From contig DASWMK010000177.1 in NCBI GenBank assembly GCA_036399815.1, forward strand, positions 1 to 58,261: DNA of 58,261 bases, written 5' to 3'. Under the pieces are notes generated by a model. That model was not told the origin of the DNA. It was given only the letters and a program-made list of their open reading frames with translations, and made no database searches. Origin of the DNA: Acidimicrobiales bacterium. Its GTDB lineage: Bacteria > Actinomycetota > Acidimicrobiia > Acidimicrobiales > DASWMK01. This document shows positions 1 through 7,370 of the stretch, one piece after another. Position 1 is the stretch's first letter. Each line of letters opens with the position of its first letter. A program made the position numbers and the translations under genes.

Positions 1-89
1 CTCCGCTCGTCGAGGCCCTGGACGACGGTGACGAAGGGGTGGAGGTCGAGCTCGAAGGTGCGGTCGTCGGTCAGCCGGAGGAGGCGCAT
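1..89 (-). CDS. N-terminus of an unidentified protein, cut by window edge
   Basis: An ATG at 89 opens a minus-strand frame that runs off the left edge, so only about 29 N-terminal residues are visible. It begins MRLLRLTDDRTFELDLHPFV and continues with a hydrophobic strand. The pattern resembles the first beta strands of an AAA/SMC-like ATPase, but no Walker motif is visible and this is only a guess. It starts 4 bp after the stop of the 84-residue gene upstream, so it is probably the distal gene of the operon that begins with the ArsA/SRPBCC genes. Confidence 0.55.
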   Translation of the reverse strand, partial: MRLLRLTDDRTFELDLHPFVTVVQGLDER

Positions 90-93
90 GGCG

Positions 94-348
94 TCACGAC
101 ACCCGGATGCGCTGCACGGACCCGCCGCGCTCGCGATCGGCCGGCTCCTCGGTGGCGGCCCGGCCGGCGGCCGCCGCTCCCGTCACCGCGCGCGCCACGG
201 TCGACACCACCGTCGTGACCGCGGCGGCCGTCCCCGGGTCGCGCACCAGGTCCTCGGCCACGTCGAGCAGGGCCCTGGCCGCGGCGATCAGCTCCAGCAC
301 CCCGGCCTGCAGGTGCTCGAGTCCCTCTCGCGCTCGTGCGTCGTCCAC
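94..348 (-). CDS. Small hypothetical helical protein (84 aa)
   Basis: GTG start at 348, 45 bp downstream of the ArsA-family gene and on the same strand. The product is alanine-, arginine- and glutamate-rich with a predicted amphipathic helix in the first 40 residues (EGLEHLQAGVLELIAAAR), followed by a small Ala/Thr/Val segment that could be a weak membrane or packing helix. No domain is recognised. Position between arsA and the next coding start, with tight spacing, argues that it is a real gene of the same transcription unit. Function unknown. Confidence 0.6.
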   Translation of the reverse strand: MDDARAREGLEHLQAGVLELIAAARALLDVAEDLVRDPGTAAAVTTVVSTVARAVTGAAAAGRAATEEPADRERGGSVQRIRVS

Positions 349-393
349 TCGTCCTCCCGTCCCGACCCGGGTCGCGGGCCGGCACTCGTCGCC

Positions 394-1593
394 CTAGCGG
401 GGCGCTCCCCCATCCATCGGCCGGTCCGGCCCATCCTCGAACGTCACGGCCAGGCTTCCGTCCTTGAGGCTCGCGCCGGCCACCTCGCGGCGCCGGAGGG
501 TGTCGGGCAGCAGGACCGCCCGGCGGTAGGCGCCGACCCGGACGAGCAGCTCGTCGCCCCGCCGCCCGAGCTCGAGGTCGTCGCGGTCGGCGAAGGGCAG
601 CGGCAGGGTCAGCACCCACCGGTCGCCGCGCCGGTCGACCCGCAGCGGCGTGCCCTCGTGGAGCCGCTCGGCCGGGTCGACGCCGGCGTACAGGCGGGCG
701 GCGAACTCCCGGAGGAGGTCGACGCCGACCAGCTCGGTGTCGGCCAGCTCGGCCCGCAGCACGGGCAGCGGCGCGAACCCCTCTTCGATGGCGGCCAGGT
801 GGAGCGCATGGGTCTTCTTCCAGCGGTCGAACCAGGGGTCGCTGACGGCGTCGGGCAGGAGGCGGTTGGCGACGACGGCGTCGACGGAGTAGCCGAACAG
901 CGCGAGGTAGGTCGCCGTGCGGCGGGCCTCGGCGATCACCATCCGCTCCGGGTTGACGACGAGCCGGACGCTCGTGCGGGCCGGGTCGGTGAGGACGTCA
1001 CGGATGCCGTCGAGGCGGTCGTAGAAGCGGCGGGTGGCGGCGAACACCTCGTCGCCGGCGACCGGCAGCGACGTCACCCTGGACAGCACGGGCGCCACCA
1101 CCCGGTTCACCCGCCGGCCGAGCGGGAACAGCCGCTCCATGTACCAGGACAGGACGTCGGGGAGCGACAGGAGGCGCAGGGTCTCCGCGGTCGGCGCGCA
1201 GTCGACGACGACGACGTCCCAGTCCCCCGACGTGGCGTAGGCCTTCAGGTCGGCGAGGGCGAAGATCTCGTCGAGGCCGGGCAGCACGGCGAGCTCCTCG
1301 GCCTCGATGGCCTCGACGCCGGCCCAGCGGAAGACCTCGGAGAGCCAGGCCTGGATCTCGGCCCACGAGTCCTCCATGCGCTCCTGGGCGTCGAGCTGCT
1401 GGCCCCAGAGGTGGTCGGTGATCGGCGTCGCGAGCGAGCCCAGCTCGATGTCGAAGGCGTCGGCCAGCGAGTGGGCCGGGTCGGTGGAGAGGACGATGGT
1501 CCGTTGCCCGGCGTCGGCGCAGCGCAGCGCCGTGGCCGCCGCCGTCGTGGTCTTGCCGACGCCGCCCTTGCCGGTGAACAGCAGGACGCGCAC
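394..1593 (-). CDS. ArsA/Get3-family ATPase
   Basis: Cytosolic P-loop ATPase of the SIMIBI class. The N-terminus carries the deviant Walker A motif GKGGVGKTTT (residues about 8-17). A switch I-like DPAHSLADAFD follows, and VVVDCAPTAETLRLLSLP is the family switch II/A-loop region. The last ~75 residues form the HSP20-like C-terminal domain common in actinobacterial ArsA proteins. Length (399 aa) fits a single-domain member. Arsenite-binding cysteines and an arsB neighbour are not seen, so an arsenic role is not supported; such genes in actinobacteria are usually of unknown client specificity. GTG start at 1593, 3 bp after the stop of the SRPBCC gene, so the two are probably co-translated. Confidence 0.9.
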   Translation of the reverse strand: MRVLLFTGKGGVGKTTTAAATALRCADAGQRTIVLSTDPAHSLADAFDIELGSLATPITDHLWGQQLDAQERMEDSWAEIQAWLSEVFRWAGVEAIEAEELAVLPGLDEIFALADLKAYATSGDWDVVVVDCAPTAETLRLLSLPDVLSWYMERLFPLGRRVNRVVAPVLSRVTSLPVAGDEVFAATRRFYDRLDGIRDVLTDPARTSVRLVVNPERMVIAEARRTATYLALFGYSVDAVVANRLLPDAVSDPWFDRWKKTHALHLAAIEEGFAPLPVLRAELADTELVGVDLLREFAARLYAGVDPAERLHEGTPLRVDRRGDRWVLTLPLPFADRDDLELGRRGDELLVRVGAYRRAVLLPDTLRRREVAGASLKDGSLAVTFEDGPDRPMDGGAPR

Positions 1594-1596
1594 CGG

Positions 1597-2061
1597 CTAG
1601 CCGCCGTGGGCGCCGGCGAGCGACTCGACGTGGGCCTTCAGCTCGCGGAGGGCGACGTGGATGATGCGGGCCTCGGCCCGCCGCTTCACGAAGCCGGGGA
1701 GCGGGACCACCAGCTCCACGGCCAGGTGGTACACGACGTCGGTGGCGTCCTCGTCCCCCTCGACCGGCGAGAACTCGTAGGCCCCGTCGAGGCGCCGCAT
1801 GATGTCGCCCTTCACGAGCCGCCACGACAGCCGGTACGGCGCGCCCTCGTAGTCGTAGCAGAGGGTGTACGTCGTGCTCCGGCCCATGGCCGCCGCCCGG
1901 TACTCGACCTCGACCCCCCGGCCCTCCTCGTCGCGGGTGACGACCCGCGCCTCCTTCACGTCCCTGGCCCACTCGGGATAGCGCTCGAACCCGGTCGCCA
2001 CCTCCCAGCACCGCTCAGGGGAGGCGCTGATCGTCGTCCGCTGCGTCGCCTGGTCGGCCAT
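1597..2061 (-). CDS. SRPBCC (polyketide cyclase/START-like) protein
   Basis: 154-residue single-domain protein with the helix-grip fold pattern: an N-terminal strand plus the helix SPERCWEVATGFERYPEWA, which is the typical cyclase/dehydrase-family start. Alternating strands follow (YTLCYDYEGAPYRLSW), then a long C-terminal helix (ARIIHVALRELKAHVESLAG). These folds bind hydrophobic ligands or act as lipid/quinone chaperones. The actual ligand cannot be told from sequence. The ATG at 2061 gives the natural N-terminus MADQATQRTT. It is the first gene of a minus-strand unit that continues into the ArsA-family ATPase. Confidence 0.85.
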   Translation of the reverse strand: MADQATQRTTISASPERCWEVATGFERYPEWARDVKEARVVTRDEEGRGVEVEYRAAAMGRSTTYTLCYDYEGAPYRLSWRLVKGDIMRRLDGAYEFSPVEGDEDATDVVYHLAVELVVPLPGFVKRRAEARIIHVALRELKAHVESLAGAHGG

Positions 2062-2172
2062 GCCTGCATTGTGGTCGATGGCCGCGGTGGCGGGCTCCGT
2101 CCCCGTCCGGTCGTGCGCTTCGCGGCGGCGGGCGGCCGGGTTCCGGGCCGGGGGGCGACGCCCGGCGACGGT

Positions 2173-2266
2173 CAGCCGGGGTCGGTGGCGCCGAGGGGTG
2201 CGCGCCGTCAAGCGGGGTCGGTGGTGCCGAGGGGTTGGCGCCGTCATCCGGGGTCGGTGGTGCCGG
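2173..2266. repeat. 36-bp tandem repeat at the 3' end of a gene
   Basis: Units begin at 2173, 2209 and 2245; the third copy is partial. Each contains the core GGGTCGGTGGYGCCG. The stop codon of the membrane-protein gene on the minus strand (2244-2246) lies at the boundary of units 2 and 3. The repeat therefore forms the extreme C-terminus and the 3' flank of that gene. Confidence 0.85.
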
Positions 2267-2966
2267 GCGGCCGCTCGCTCGTCGAGTCGCCATCGCCCGT
2301 CGCGGCCCTTCCCGAGTCCGTGGGCGCTCCCCGATCTGATGCCGCTCCCCCCCGCCGTCGCCGACCCGCAGACGCGGGCCCGCCCGCCGCCGCCTCGCCC
2401 TTGCGTCCCGCCGACTGCCCGCCAGCCGCCGCCCCCTCGCCCGCCGCCCGCTGCTGGCCAGGCGCGCCGCCCGACGGTGCGTCCGTTCGGCGGCCCGACG
2501 ACGAGGCGGCGGTGCGCCGCCCGCCCTTGGGCGAGGGGTTCCGCGCGGGGAAGGTGCCGTACCGGGCGGCCCAGAGCCCGCAGAGCGCGAGGCCGTAGAC
2601 CGGGGCCAGCACCGAGAACGCCAGGTTCGTGTACGGGCGGATGCTCGCGGCGACGACGGCGACGACGACCTGCGCGAAGAACGACCCGAGCAGCCGGACG
2701 CGCACCGGTCGCGGCGCGCTGCCGGCCAGGAAGTAGAGGCCGCCGATGCCGATGGCGTCGGTGCGGCTGCGGTTGACGGCGATGCCGTACGCCCACAGGA
2801 ACAGCACCGACCCGACGGCCAGCATGGCGACGCCGACGCCCGCGGTCACGACGCCGAGCGTGTCGGCGTCGGCGACCCCGGCGGCGCAGGCGAGGATCAG
2901 CACCGCGGTGCCGGCGAACGAGGCGCGGACGATCGCCCCGCCGACGGTCCCCTCCCGCTCAGCCAC
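2244..2966 (-). CDS. Membrane protein with long low-complexity C-terminal tail
   Basis: GTG start at 2966 gives VAEREGTVGGAIVRASFAG and an 8-bp overlap with the preceding glycosyltransferase gene. About the first 130 residues hold four likely membrane spans: around 10-30, 35-55 (ending in the conserved-looking NRSRTDAIGIGG), 77-97 and 102-122. They are followed by RYGTFPARNP. The remaining ~110 residues are Gly/Ala/Arg/Ser-rich and disordered. The tail ends in a tandem DNA repeat, which suggests it grew by repeat expansion. A similar four-span architecture (SAAAAPYTNAALAALAAFVLV) is seen in the small protein at 18024. Function unknown; co-transcription with the mannosyltransferase suggests an envelope role (inference). 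Confidence 0.7.
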   Translation of the reverse strand: MAEREGTVGGAIVRASFAGTAVLILACAAGVADADTLGVVTAGVGVAMLAVGSVLFLWAYGIAVNRSRTDAIGIGGLYFLAGSAPRPVRVRLLGSFFAQVVVAVVAASIRPYTNLAFSVLAPVYGLALCGLWAARYGTFPARNPSPKGGRRTAASSSGRRTDAPSGGAPGQQRAAGEGAAAGGQSAGRKGEAAAGGPASAGRRRRGGAASDRGAPTDSGRAATGDGDSTSERPPGTTDPG

Positions 2967-4089
2967 GGCCGGCCGCCTCGGCGAGCGCCCCGTGCAGCCG
3001 CCGCGCCAGGTGGTCGTACGAGAACTCGGCGACGGCCCGCTGGCGCGCTGCGCGCCCGAGCGCCTGCCGCCGGTCGGGGTCGTCGAGCAGCGACGCGAGC
3101 GCGTCGGCGACGCGCTCGACGTCGGCCGGCCGGCGAACGACGATGCCCGTCTCGCCGTCGGCGACGGCCTCCGCCGCGCCACCGCTGTCGCCCGCGACCT
3201 GGGGCACACCACACGCCGCCGCCTCGAGGAACACGATGCCGAAGCCCTCCTGCTCCAGGCCGCCCCACCGGTTGCGGCACAGCATGGCGAACACGTCACC
3301 CATGCCGTAGACGGCGGGGAGGCGGTCGTCCGGAACGCGACCGAGGAACCGCACGGGCGCGCCCGTCGAGGCCGCCAGTCGCTCGAGCCGGCCCTGGTCC
3401 CGCCCGCTGCCGGCGATGGCGACCGAGAGGTCCGGACGGTCGGCCGTCAATCGGGCCGCGGCCCGGACGAGGACGTCCATTCCCTTGCGCGGCACGAGCC
3501 GGCTGACGCTGGTGACCAGACGGCCGTCGGGCGGGAGGCCCATGGCCCGCCGGGCCTCGGCGCGGGCCGGCCCGTCGAGCGGTCGGAACCGGTCGACGTC
3601 GGTGCCGGGAGGCACGACTGTCGTCGCCAACGATCGGCCGGCGGCGCGCTCCGCCTCCGCGGCCGGGTACCCGCCTGCGGCGACGACGTGGGTCGCCCCG
3701 CGCAGCACCCGGGCCAGCAGCGGCCGCGTCGCCGGCAGGCGACCGGGGACCGTCACCTCCGCCCCGTGCACGACGACGGCGTAGGGGACCGACAGTCGCG
3801 GCCCGAGGAGCCCGACCGGCAACGCGGGGTCGAGCACGACGAGACCGGCCGAGCGGTCGTGGGCGAGGGCCTCGATCCGGCGGAGGAGCCCGCTCGTCGG
3901 CCACAGGACTCGCTCGCGTGTCCGCACGACCCCGAAGGGCTGGGCGGCGTCGAACTCGGCGGCACCCGGGTGAGGGGTCGTGAGCACCGTGAACTCGTCG
4001 GGCGGCAGCCGGCGCCACAGCTCCCAGAGGTACGACTGGATCCCACCGACCTTCGGCGGGAAGTCGTTGGTGACGAGCAGGTGGTGCAC
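2959..4089 (-). CDS. pimB: GT4 glycosyltransferase, PimB-like mannosyltransferase
   Basis: GT-B fold glycosyltransferase of family 4. The N-terminus LLVTNDFPPKVGGIQSYL is the acceptor-loop signature of the PimB' group, which transfers mannose from GDP-Man to phosphatidylinositol mannoside at the inner face of the membrane. The C-terminal donor-binding domain has VSRLVPRKGMDVLVRAA and the E-x7-E motif in EGFGIVFLEAAACGVPQ. Length (376 aa) is normal. GTG start at 4089, 2 bp after queG. The acceptor could also be another glycolipid, so the gene symbol is a homology-level guess. It lies upstream of and overlaps the membrane protein gene. Confidence 0.85.
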   Translation of the reverse strand: MHHLLVTNDFPPKVGGIQSYLWELWRRLPPDEFTVLTTPHPGAAEFDAAQPFGVVRTRERVLWPTSGLLRRIEALAHDRSAGLVVLDPALPVGLLGPRLSVPYAVVVHGAEVTVPGRLPATRPLLARVLRGATHVVAAGGYPAAEAERAAGRSLATTVVPPGTDVDRFRPLDGPARAEARRAMGLPPDGRLVTSVSRLVPRKGMDVLVRAAARLTADRPDLSVAIAGSGRDQGRLERLAASTGAPVRFLGRVPDDRLPAVYGMGDVFAMLCRNRWGGLEQEGFGIVFLEAAACGVPQVAGDSGGAAEAVADGETGIVVRRPADVERVADALASLLDDPDRRQALGRAARQRAVAEFSYDHLARRLHGALAEAAGRG

Positions 4090-4091
4090 CG

Positions 4092-5249
4092 TCAGCGAGC
4101 GGCGGCAACGGCGACGGCAGGAGGCGCCGATGCCGCCAGCTCGTCACGCACCAACGGGTCGTCGTCGTCGTCGACGGCGTCGACCAGGTCGTGCCGGCCG
4201 AGGCGGCGGGCCGCCCACACGGCGTGGGCACGGAGGAGCGGATCGGCCGACCCCAGGTACCGCCGAACGGTCTCGACCGTCGGCGCGTGGTCGCCCCGCC
4301 CGGCGTTTCCCAGGGCGACGAGCGCGTTGCGGCGGAGGTACCGCGGCTGGCGACGCGGGACGTACCACCGCCCGTGGCGCGCCATGAGCGCGTCGTCGTC
4401 GGCGGCGAGGAGCGCGACGAGGTCGACCTCCGGCGTCGCCCCCGCCGGCGCCGGTGCCGCTGCGACGCGACGCTCCTCCACCCGGTTCGGCGGGCACACC
4501 TCCTGGCACTCGTCGCACCCGTAGATCCGGTCGCCGAGCGCCACCCGGTGCTCGCGTGGGAACACCCCGTCGGCCTGGACCAGCCAGGCGAGGCACCGGC
4601 GGGCGTCGAGGACGCCGGGCGCCACGATGGCGCCGGTGGGGCAGGCGTCGATGCACCGACGGCACGGGCCGCACCCGTCGTCGACGGGCACGCCGGGCGG
4701 GAGCGGCGCGTCCGTGACCACCGACCCGAGGACGAACCAGGAGCCCCGACCGGGGAGGAGCAGGTTGGTGCTCTTGCCGTACCACCCGAGACCGGCCCGG
4801 TGGGCGGCGGCGCGGTCCACGAGCGCGTTGTCGTCGCAGACGACCGTCGCCCGCCAGCCGTCGCCCGCCAACCGGTCCGCGACGGCGCCGAGCGCCGCCC
4901 GGAGGTCGGCGTAGGCATCGAACCAGGCGTACCGGGCGACGCGTGCCGCTGGCGCCGGGACGCGGTCCCCCACCTCGCCCGAGTCGAGCCCGTCGCTCGC
5001 CGGCGACCGGCGGTACCCGAGCGCCCCGACGACGAGCGAGCGGGCCCAGGGGAAGGTCGCTCGCGGGTCGGCCGACCGCTCGGGCTTCCGGTACGTGAAC
5101 TGCATGCCGCCGTGCAGCCCCGCCTCGCGGCGCTCCTCGAGGACGGCGCGCGTGTCCTCGAACGGGTCGGCTGCCGCCACGCCCACCGCGTCGAGCCCCG
5201 CGCCGAGCCCGGTGGCGCGCAGATCCTCGACGTAGTCGGCACCGGGCAC
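4092..5249 (-). CDS. queG: Epoxyqueuosine reductase QueG
   Basis: Cobalamin- and 4Fe-4S-dependent enzyme for the last step of queuosine synthesis on tRNA. The DUF1730 N-terminal domain ends in the pattern AGLGWYGKSTNLLLP. Two [4Fe-4S] clusters follow: CGPCRRCIDACPTGAI and CDECQEVCP. The C-terminus contains HEAT-like repeats (RRNALVALGNAGR, LRAHAVWAARRLGR) used for tRNA binding. Length is about 385 aa, as usual for QueG. No upstream ATG fits; a GTG at 5249 just before the first conserved segment (DYVEDLRATGLGAGLDAVGV) is chosen, so the start is less certain than the rest. No other queuosine genes are in the window, so it may act on salvaged precursor. Confidence 0.9.
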   Translation of the reverse strand: MPGADYVEDLRATGLGAGLDAVGVAAADPFEDTRAVLEERREAGLHGGMQFTYRKPERSADPRATFPWARSLVVGALGYRRSPASDGLDSGEVGDRVPAPAARVARYAWFDAYADLRAALGAVADRLAGDGWRATVVCDDNALVDRAAAHRAGLGWYGKSTNLLLPGRGSWFVLGSVVTDAPLPPGVPVDDGCGPCRRCIDACPTGAIVAPGVLDARRCLAWLVQADGVFPREHRVALGDRIYGCDECQEVCPPNRVEERRVAAAPAPAGATPEVDLVALLAADDDALMARHGRWYVPRRQPRYLRRNALVALGNAGRGDHAPTVETVRRYLGSADPLLRAHAVWAARRLGRHDLVDAVDDDDDPLVRDELAASAPPAVAVAAAR

Positions 5250-5346
5250 GGCGCCATGGTCGCGCCCGGTGCCTGCCGCCGTGCAACCCGCGACAGGACG
5301 CAGGCCGCGACCACGGCGGCCACGGTGACGGCCGCGAGGGCAGCGC

Positions 5347-5553
5347 TCATGCCGACCCGATCCGTCGCCGGTGCCGCAGGTGGGGGGCGAGGCCACCGCG
5401 GCCGAGGACGCGCAGCGCCTGCGCCTCCGCGACGTGGAGGATGACGGCCTCGTCCGGCTCACGGGCGCAGAGGAACGTGACGACGCACTCCTCGCAGGTC
5501 GGCGTGTGCTGCATCACGCACTCGTCGCAGTCGATGCGGAAGGTTCCGTCCAC
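5347..5553 (-). CDS. Small conserved Cys-rich protein
   Basis: 68 residues. The N-terminal half carries four regularly placed cysteines in RIDCDECVMQHTPTCEECVV plus a fifth in TFLCAR, which looks like a metal-binding or redox knuckle. I recognise the pattern CDxCVMQHTxxCxxCVVTF as a recurrent small protein in actinobacteria, but know no assigned function. It sits between the NYN-domain gene and queG on the same strand, about 90 bp from each. ATG start at 5553. Confidence 0.75.
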   Translation of the reverse strand: MDGTFRIDCDECVMQHTPTCEECVVTFLCAREPDEAVILHVAEAQALRVLGRGGLAPHLRHRRRIGSA

Positions 5554-5642
5554 GTCGTCGTCTCCTCGGCAGCGTTCCGGGTGCTCGACGCCACCCGTGG
5601 GGGAACGTACCGAGGGGGTGTGACAGGAACGGTCGGCGCAGG

Positions 5643-7067
5643 TCAGCGGCGCAGGATGGCCAGCAGCTGCTGCGCCGAGACCACGTTCGCCCCCCGCCCG
5701 GCGGCCCCCGCACGGACCCGCCCGTCGCTGGTGGCGACCACGACCGGCCGCTCCGCCGGCACGGACGCGACGAGGTCGAGCACGACATCGTCGGCCTCGA
5801 CCCCCTCCGGAGAGAAGGTGACGCGCACTCGGCGCACACCCCGCCGGCGTGCCGCCGCCGTCGTCTCGGGAGCCGCCCCGTCGAAGACGACGTGCAGGTC
5901 GGCGGCGGTGCGGGCCTCGAGCGCCTCGAGCGCGTCGAGCAACCGCTCCCGCTGCTCGGCGATCGGGAGATGGTCCCAGGCGGAGCGGGAGACGTTGTAG
6001 CCGTCCACCAGGACCGTCGCCGGCTGGCGCACGAGCCAGGCTGCGGCCTCGACGCTGCCCTCCTCGATGCCGCCGGGCAGGCGCAGCGGCCGGCGACGGG
6101 CCGCCGACTGCCCCCGCGGCTGCCGGCTCAGGCGCCGGCCGTCGACGCCCGGACCAGCCGGTTCGCGCCGTCCGCCCGTCGGCTCGTCCTGCGGCGGCCG
6201 GGCGTCGAGCAGCGCGGCGAGCGCGCCCAGCGCACCGGCGAGGTCCTCCGCGGCCCTCGCCGCCGCTCCGACCTGCGCGGCGACGGCGCCCCGGTCCACC
6301 GGTGCGGCGGTGTGGGCGACGGGGGCCGGGTCGCCGTCCGCCTGCAGGTCGGGATCGGCGATGGTCGGCGCTCCGGCGGCCGCCGCGTCCGGGGGTGCCG
6401 TCCGCTGGCCAACGTCGTCAGGAGGGTCGTCGCGCGGGGGTGTGCTCGCGCCCGCCGCCGACCGCAGCCGGGCGACCTCCTCGGCCAGCTGCTTCGCCTC
6501 CGCTCCCTTGGCCGCGAGGCGTCGCTCGGCGTCGCTCGCCCGGCGCTTGGCCCCGAGCGACTCGGCGCGGACACGAGCCAGCTCGGCCTCCAGCTCGGCG
6601 AGCGCCGCCTGCGCCTGGCGACGGGCCCGGTCCGACGCCGCCAGCTCGGCGCGCAGCGCGTCCCGCTCCTCCTCCAGGCTCCGCTGCCGGCGCCGTGCCT
6701 CCCGCTCCGCCTCCCGACGGGCCCGGCGCTCGGCGGCGGCCACGCCGCTCGTGCGCTCCTCGGACGCCGAACGGACCAGGTCGTCCAGCTCCGCCTCCCA
6801 CCCGTCGGGCCGGTGCAGCCAGAGCCAGCCGGCCCGGCCGACGTCGTCCTCGTCGGCCACCATGGCCACCCGGGCGCGGAACCCGTCGTCGGACGCCACG
6901 CCGCGCCGCACGTCCTCCCACGCCGCCGAGGACAGCTTGGCGAACCCGAGCACCCGCTCCACCGGCTTCGGTGCCGGCAACGACGGCTTCACCACCTTGC
7001 CGGCGCGGGCGACGTCGAGCGCCAGGTCCAGGGCGGGCCGCAACAGCCCGGCGAGCTCGTCGCTCAG
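5643..7067 (-). CDS. NYN-domain (PIN-like) predicted RNase with coiled coil
   Basis: Three parts can be seen. An N-terminal helical domain (residues ~1-100) is followed by a strongly charged Glu/Arg/Ala coiled coil of roughly 110 residues (ERRARREAEREARRRQRS and onward). After a proline-rich linker comes a C-terminal NYN domain starting ATVLVDGYNVSRSAW, with the later acidic residues VVFDGA, EADDVVLDLV and VVATSDGRVR. NYN domains are PIN-like, metal-dependent RNases; YacP-type members act in RNA turnover. The downstream end is firm. The start is uncertain: a CTG at 7067 overlaps the stop of the zinc-ribbon gene, and a GTG near 7127 is an alternative. Coupled to the zinc-ribbon gene. Confidence 0.8.
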   Translation of the reverse strand: MSDELAGLLRPALDLALDVARAGKVVKPSLPAPKPVERVLGFAKLSSAAWEDVRRGVASDDGFRARVAMVADEDDVGRAGWLWLHRPDGWEAELDDLVRSASEERTSGVAAAERRARREAEREARRRQRSLEEERDALRAELAASDRARRQAQAALAELEAELARVRAESLGAKRRASDAERRLAAKGAEAKQLAEEVARLRSAAGASTPPRDDPPDDVGQRTAPPDAAAAGAPTIADPDLQADGDPAPVAHTAAPVDRGAVAAQVGAAARAAEDLAGALGALAALLDARPPQDEPTGGRREPAGPGVDGRRLSRQPRGQSAARRRPLRLPGGIEEGSVEAAAWLVRQPATVLVDGYNVSRSAWDHLPIAEQRERLLDALEALEARTAADLHVVFDGAAPETTAAARRRGVRRVRVTFSPEGVEADDVVLDLVASVPAERPVVVATSDGRVRAGAAGRGANVVSAQQLLAILRR

Positions 7068-7291
7068 GCCGCCCCCTCGTTCCCCGGCACGGCCACGACC
7101 TCGACCGCGCCACTCGTGCCGCACCAGCGGCAGGCGACGTCCTCGACCGTCTCGGCCAGCACCGTCTCGTCCTCGACGGTCAGCTCGCCACCGAGGGTGT
7201 AGTGGTGGAAGGAGCGGGTCCGGCGGGTGGCGGTGACGTCGAACCGCGTGAGGTTCCCGCACGACGTGCAGCGGTAGCGGACGGCGCCCAC
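7064..7291 (-). CDS. Small zinc-ribbon protein
   Basis: 75 residues with two CxxC pairs, YRCTSCGNLTRFDV near the N-terminus and ACRWCGTSGAVEVV near the C-terminus, spaced as a four-Cys zinc ribbon. The ligand set is complete. GTG start at 7291. The stop overlaps the likely start of the NYN gene, so the two are probably translated together; a nucleic-acid role for the pair is plausible but inferred. It is divergent from the SOS-type promoter that drives the nuclease gene on the plus strand. Confidence 0.75.
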   Translation of the reverse strand: MGAVRYRCTSCGNLTRFDVTATRRTRSFHHYTLGGELTVEDETVLAETVEDVACRWCGTSGAVEVVAVPGNEGAA

Positions 7292-7333
7292 GCCTCGGGA
7301 CTGTACTGTCGGCCTCCGACGCCGAGCCCTTGC

Positions 7334-7363
7334 TTGACATCGAACGTACGTTCGATCTAGCCT
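7334..7363 (+). promoter_or_regulatory. Promoter with embedded LexA (SOS) box
   Basis: A consensus -35 TTGACA lies at 7334-7339 and a -10-like TAGCCT at 7358-7363. Between them is a perfect 18-bp palindrome ATCGAACGTACGTTCGAT (7339-7356), which matches the Gram-positive/actinobacterial LexA site CGAAC-N4-GTTCG exactly. LexA bound here would occlude RNA polymerase. The start codon of the downstream nuclease gene is at 7371, so the mRNA would be leaderless or nearly so. Site seen directly; SOS control is inferred from the known motif. Confidence 0.85.
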
Positions 7364-7370
7364 CGCCGCC

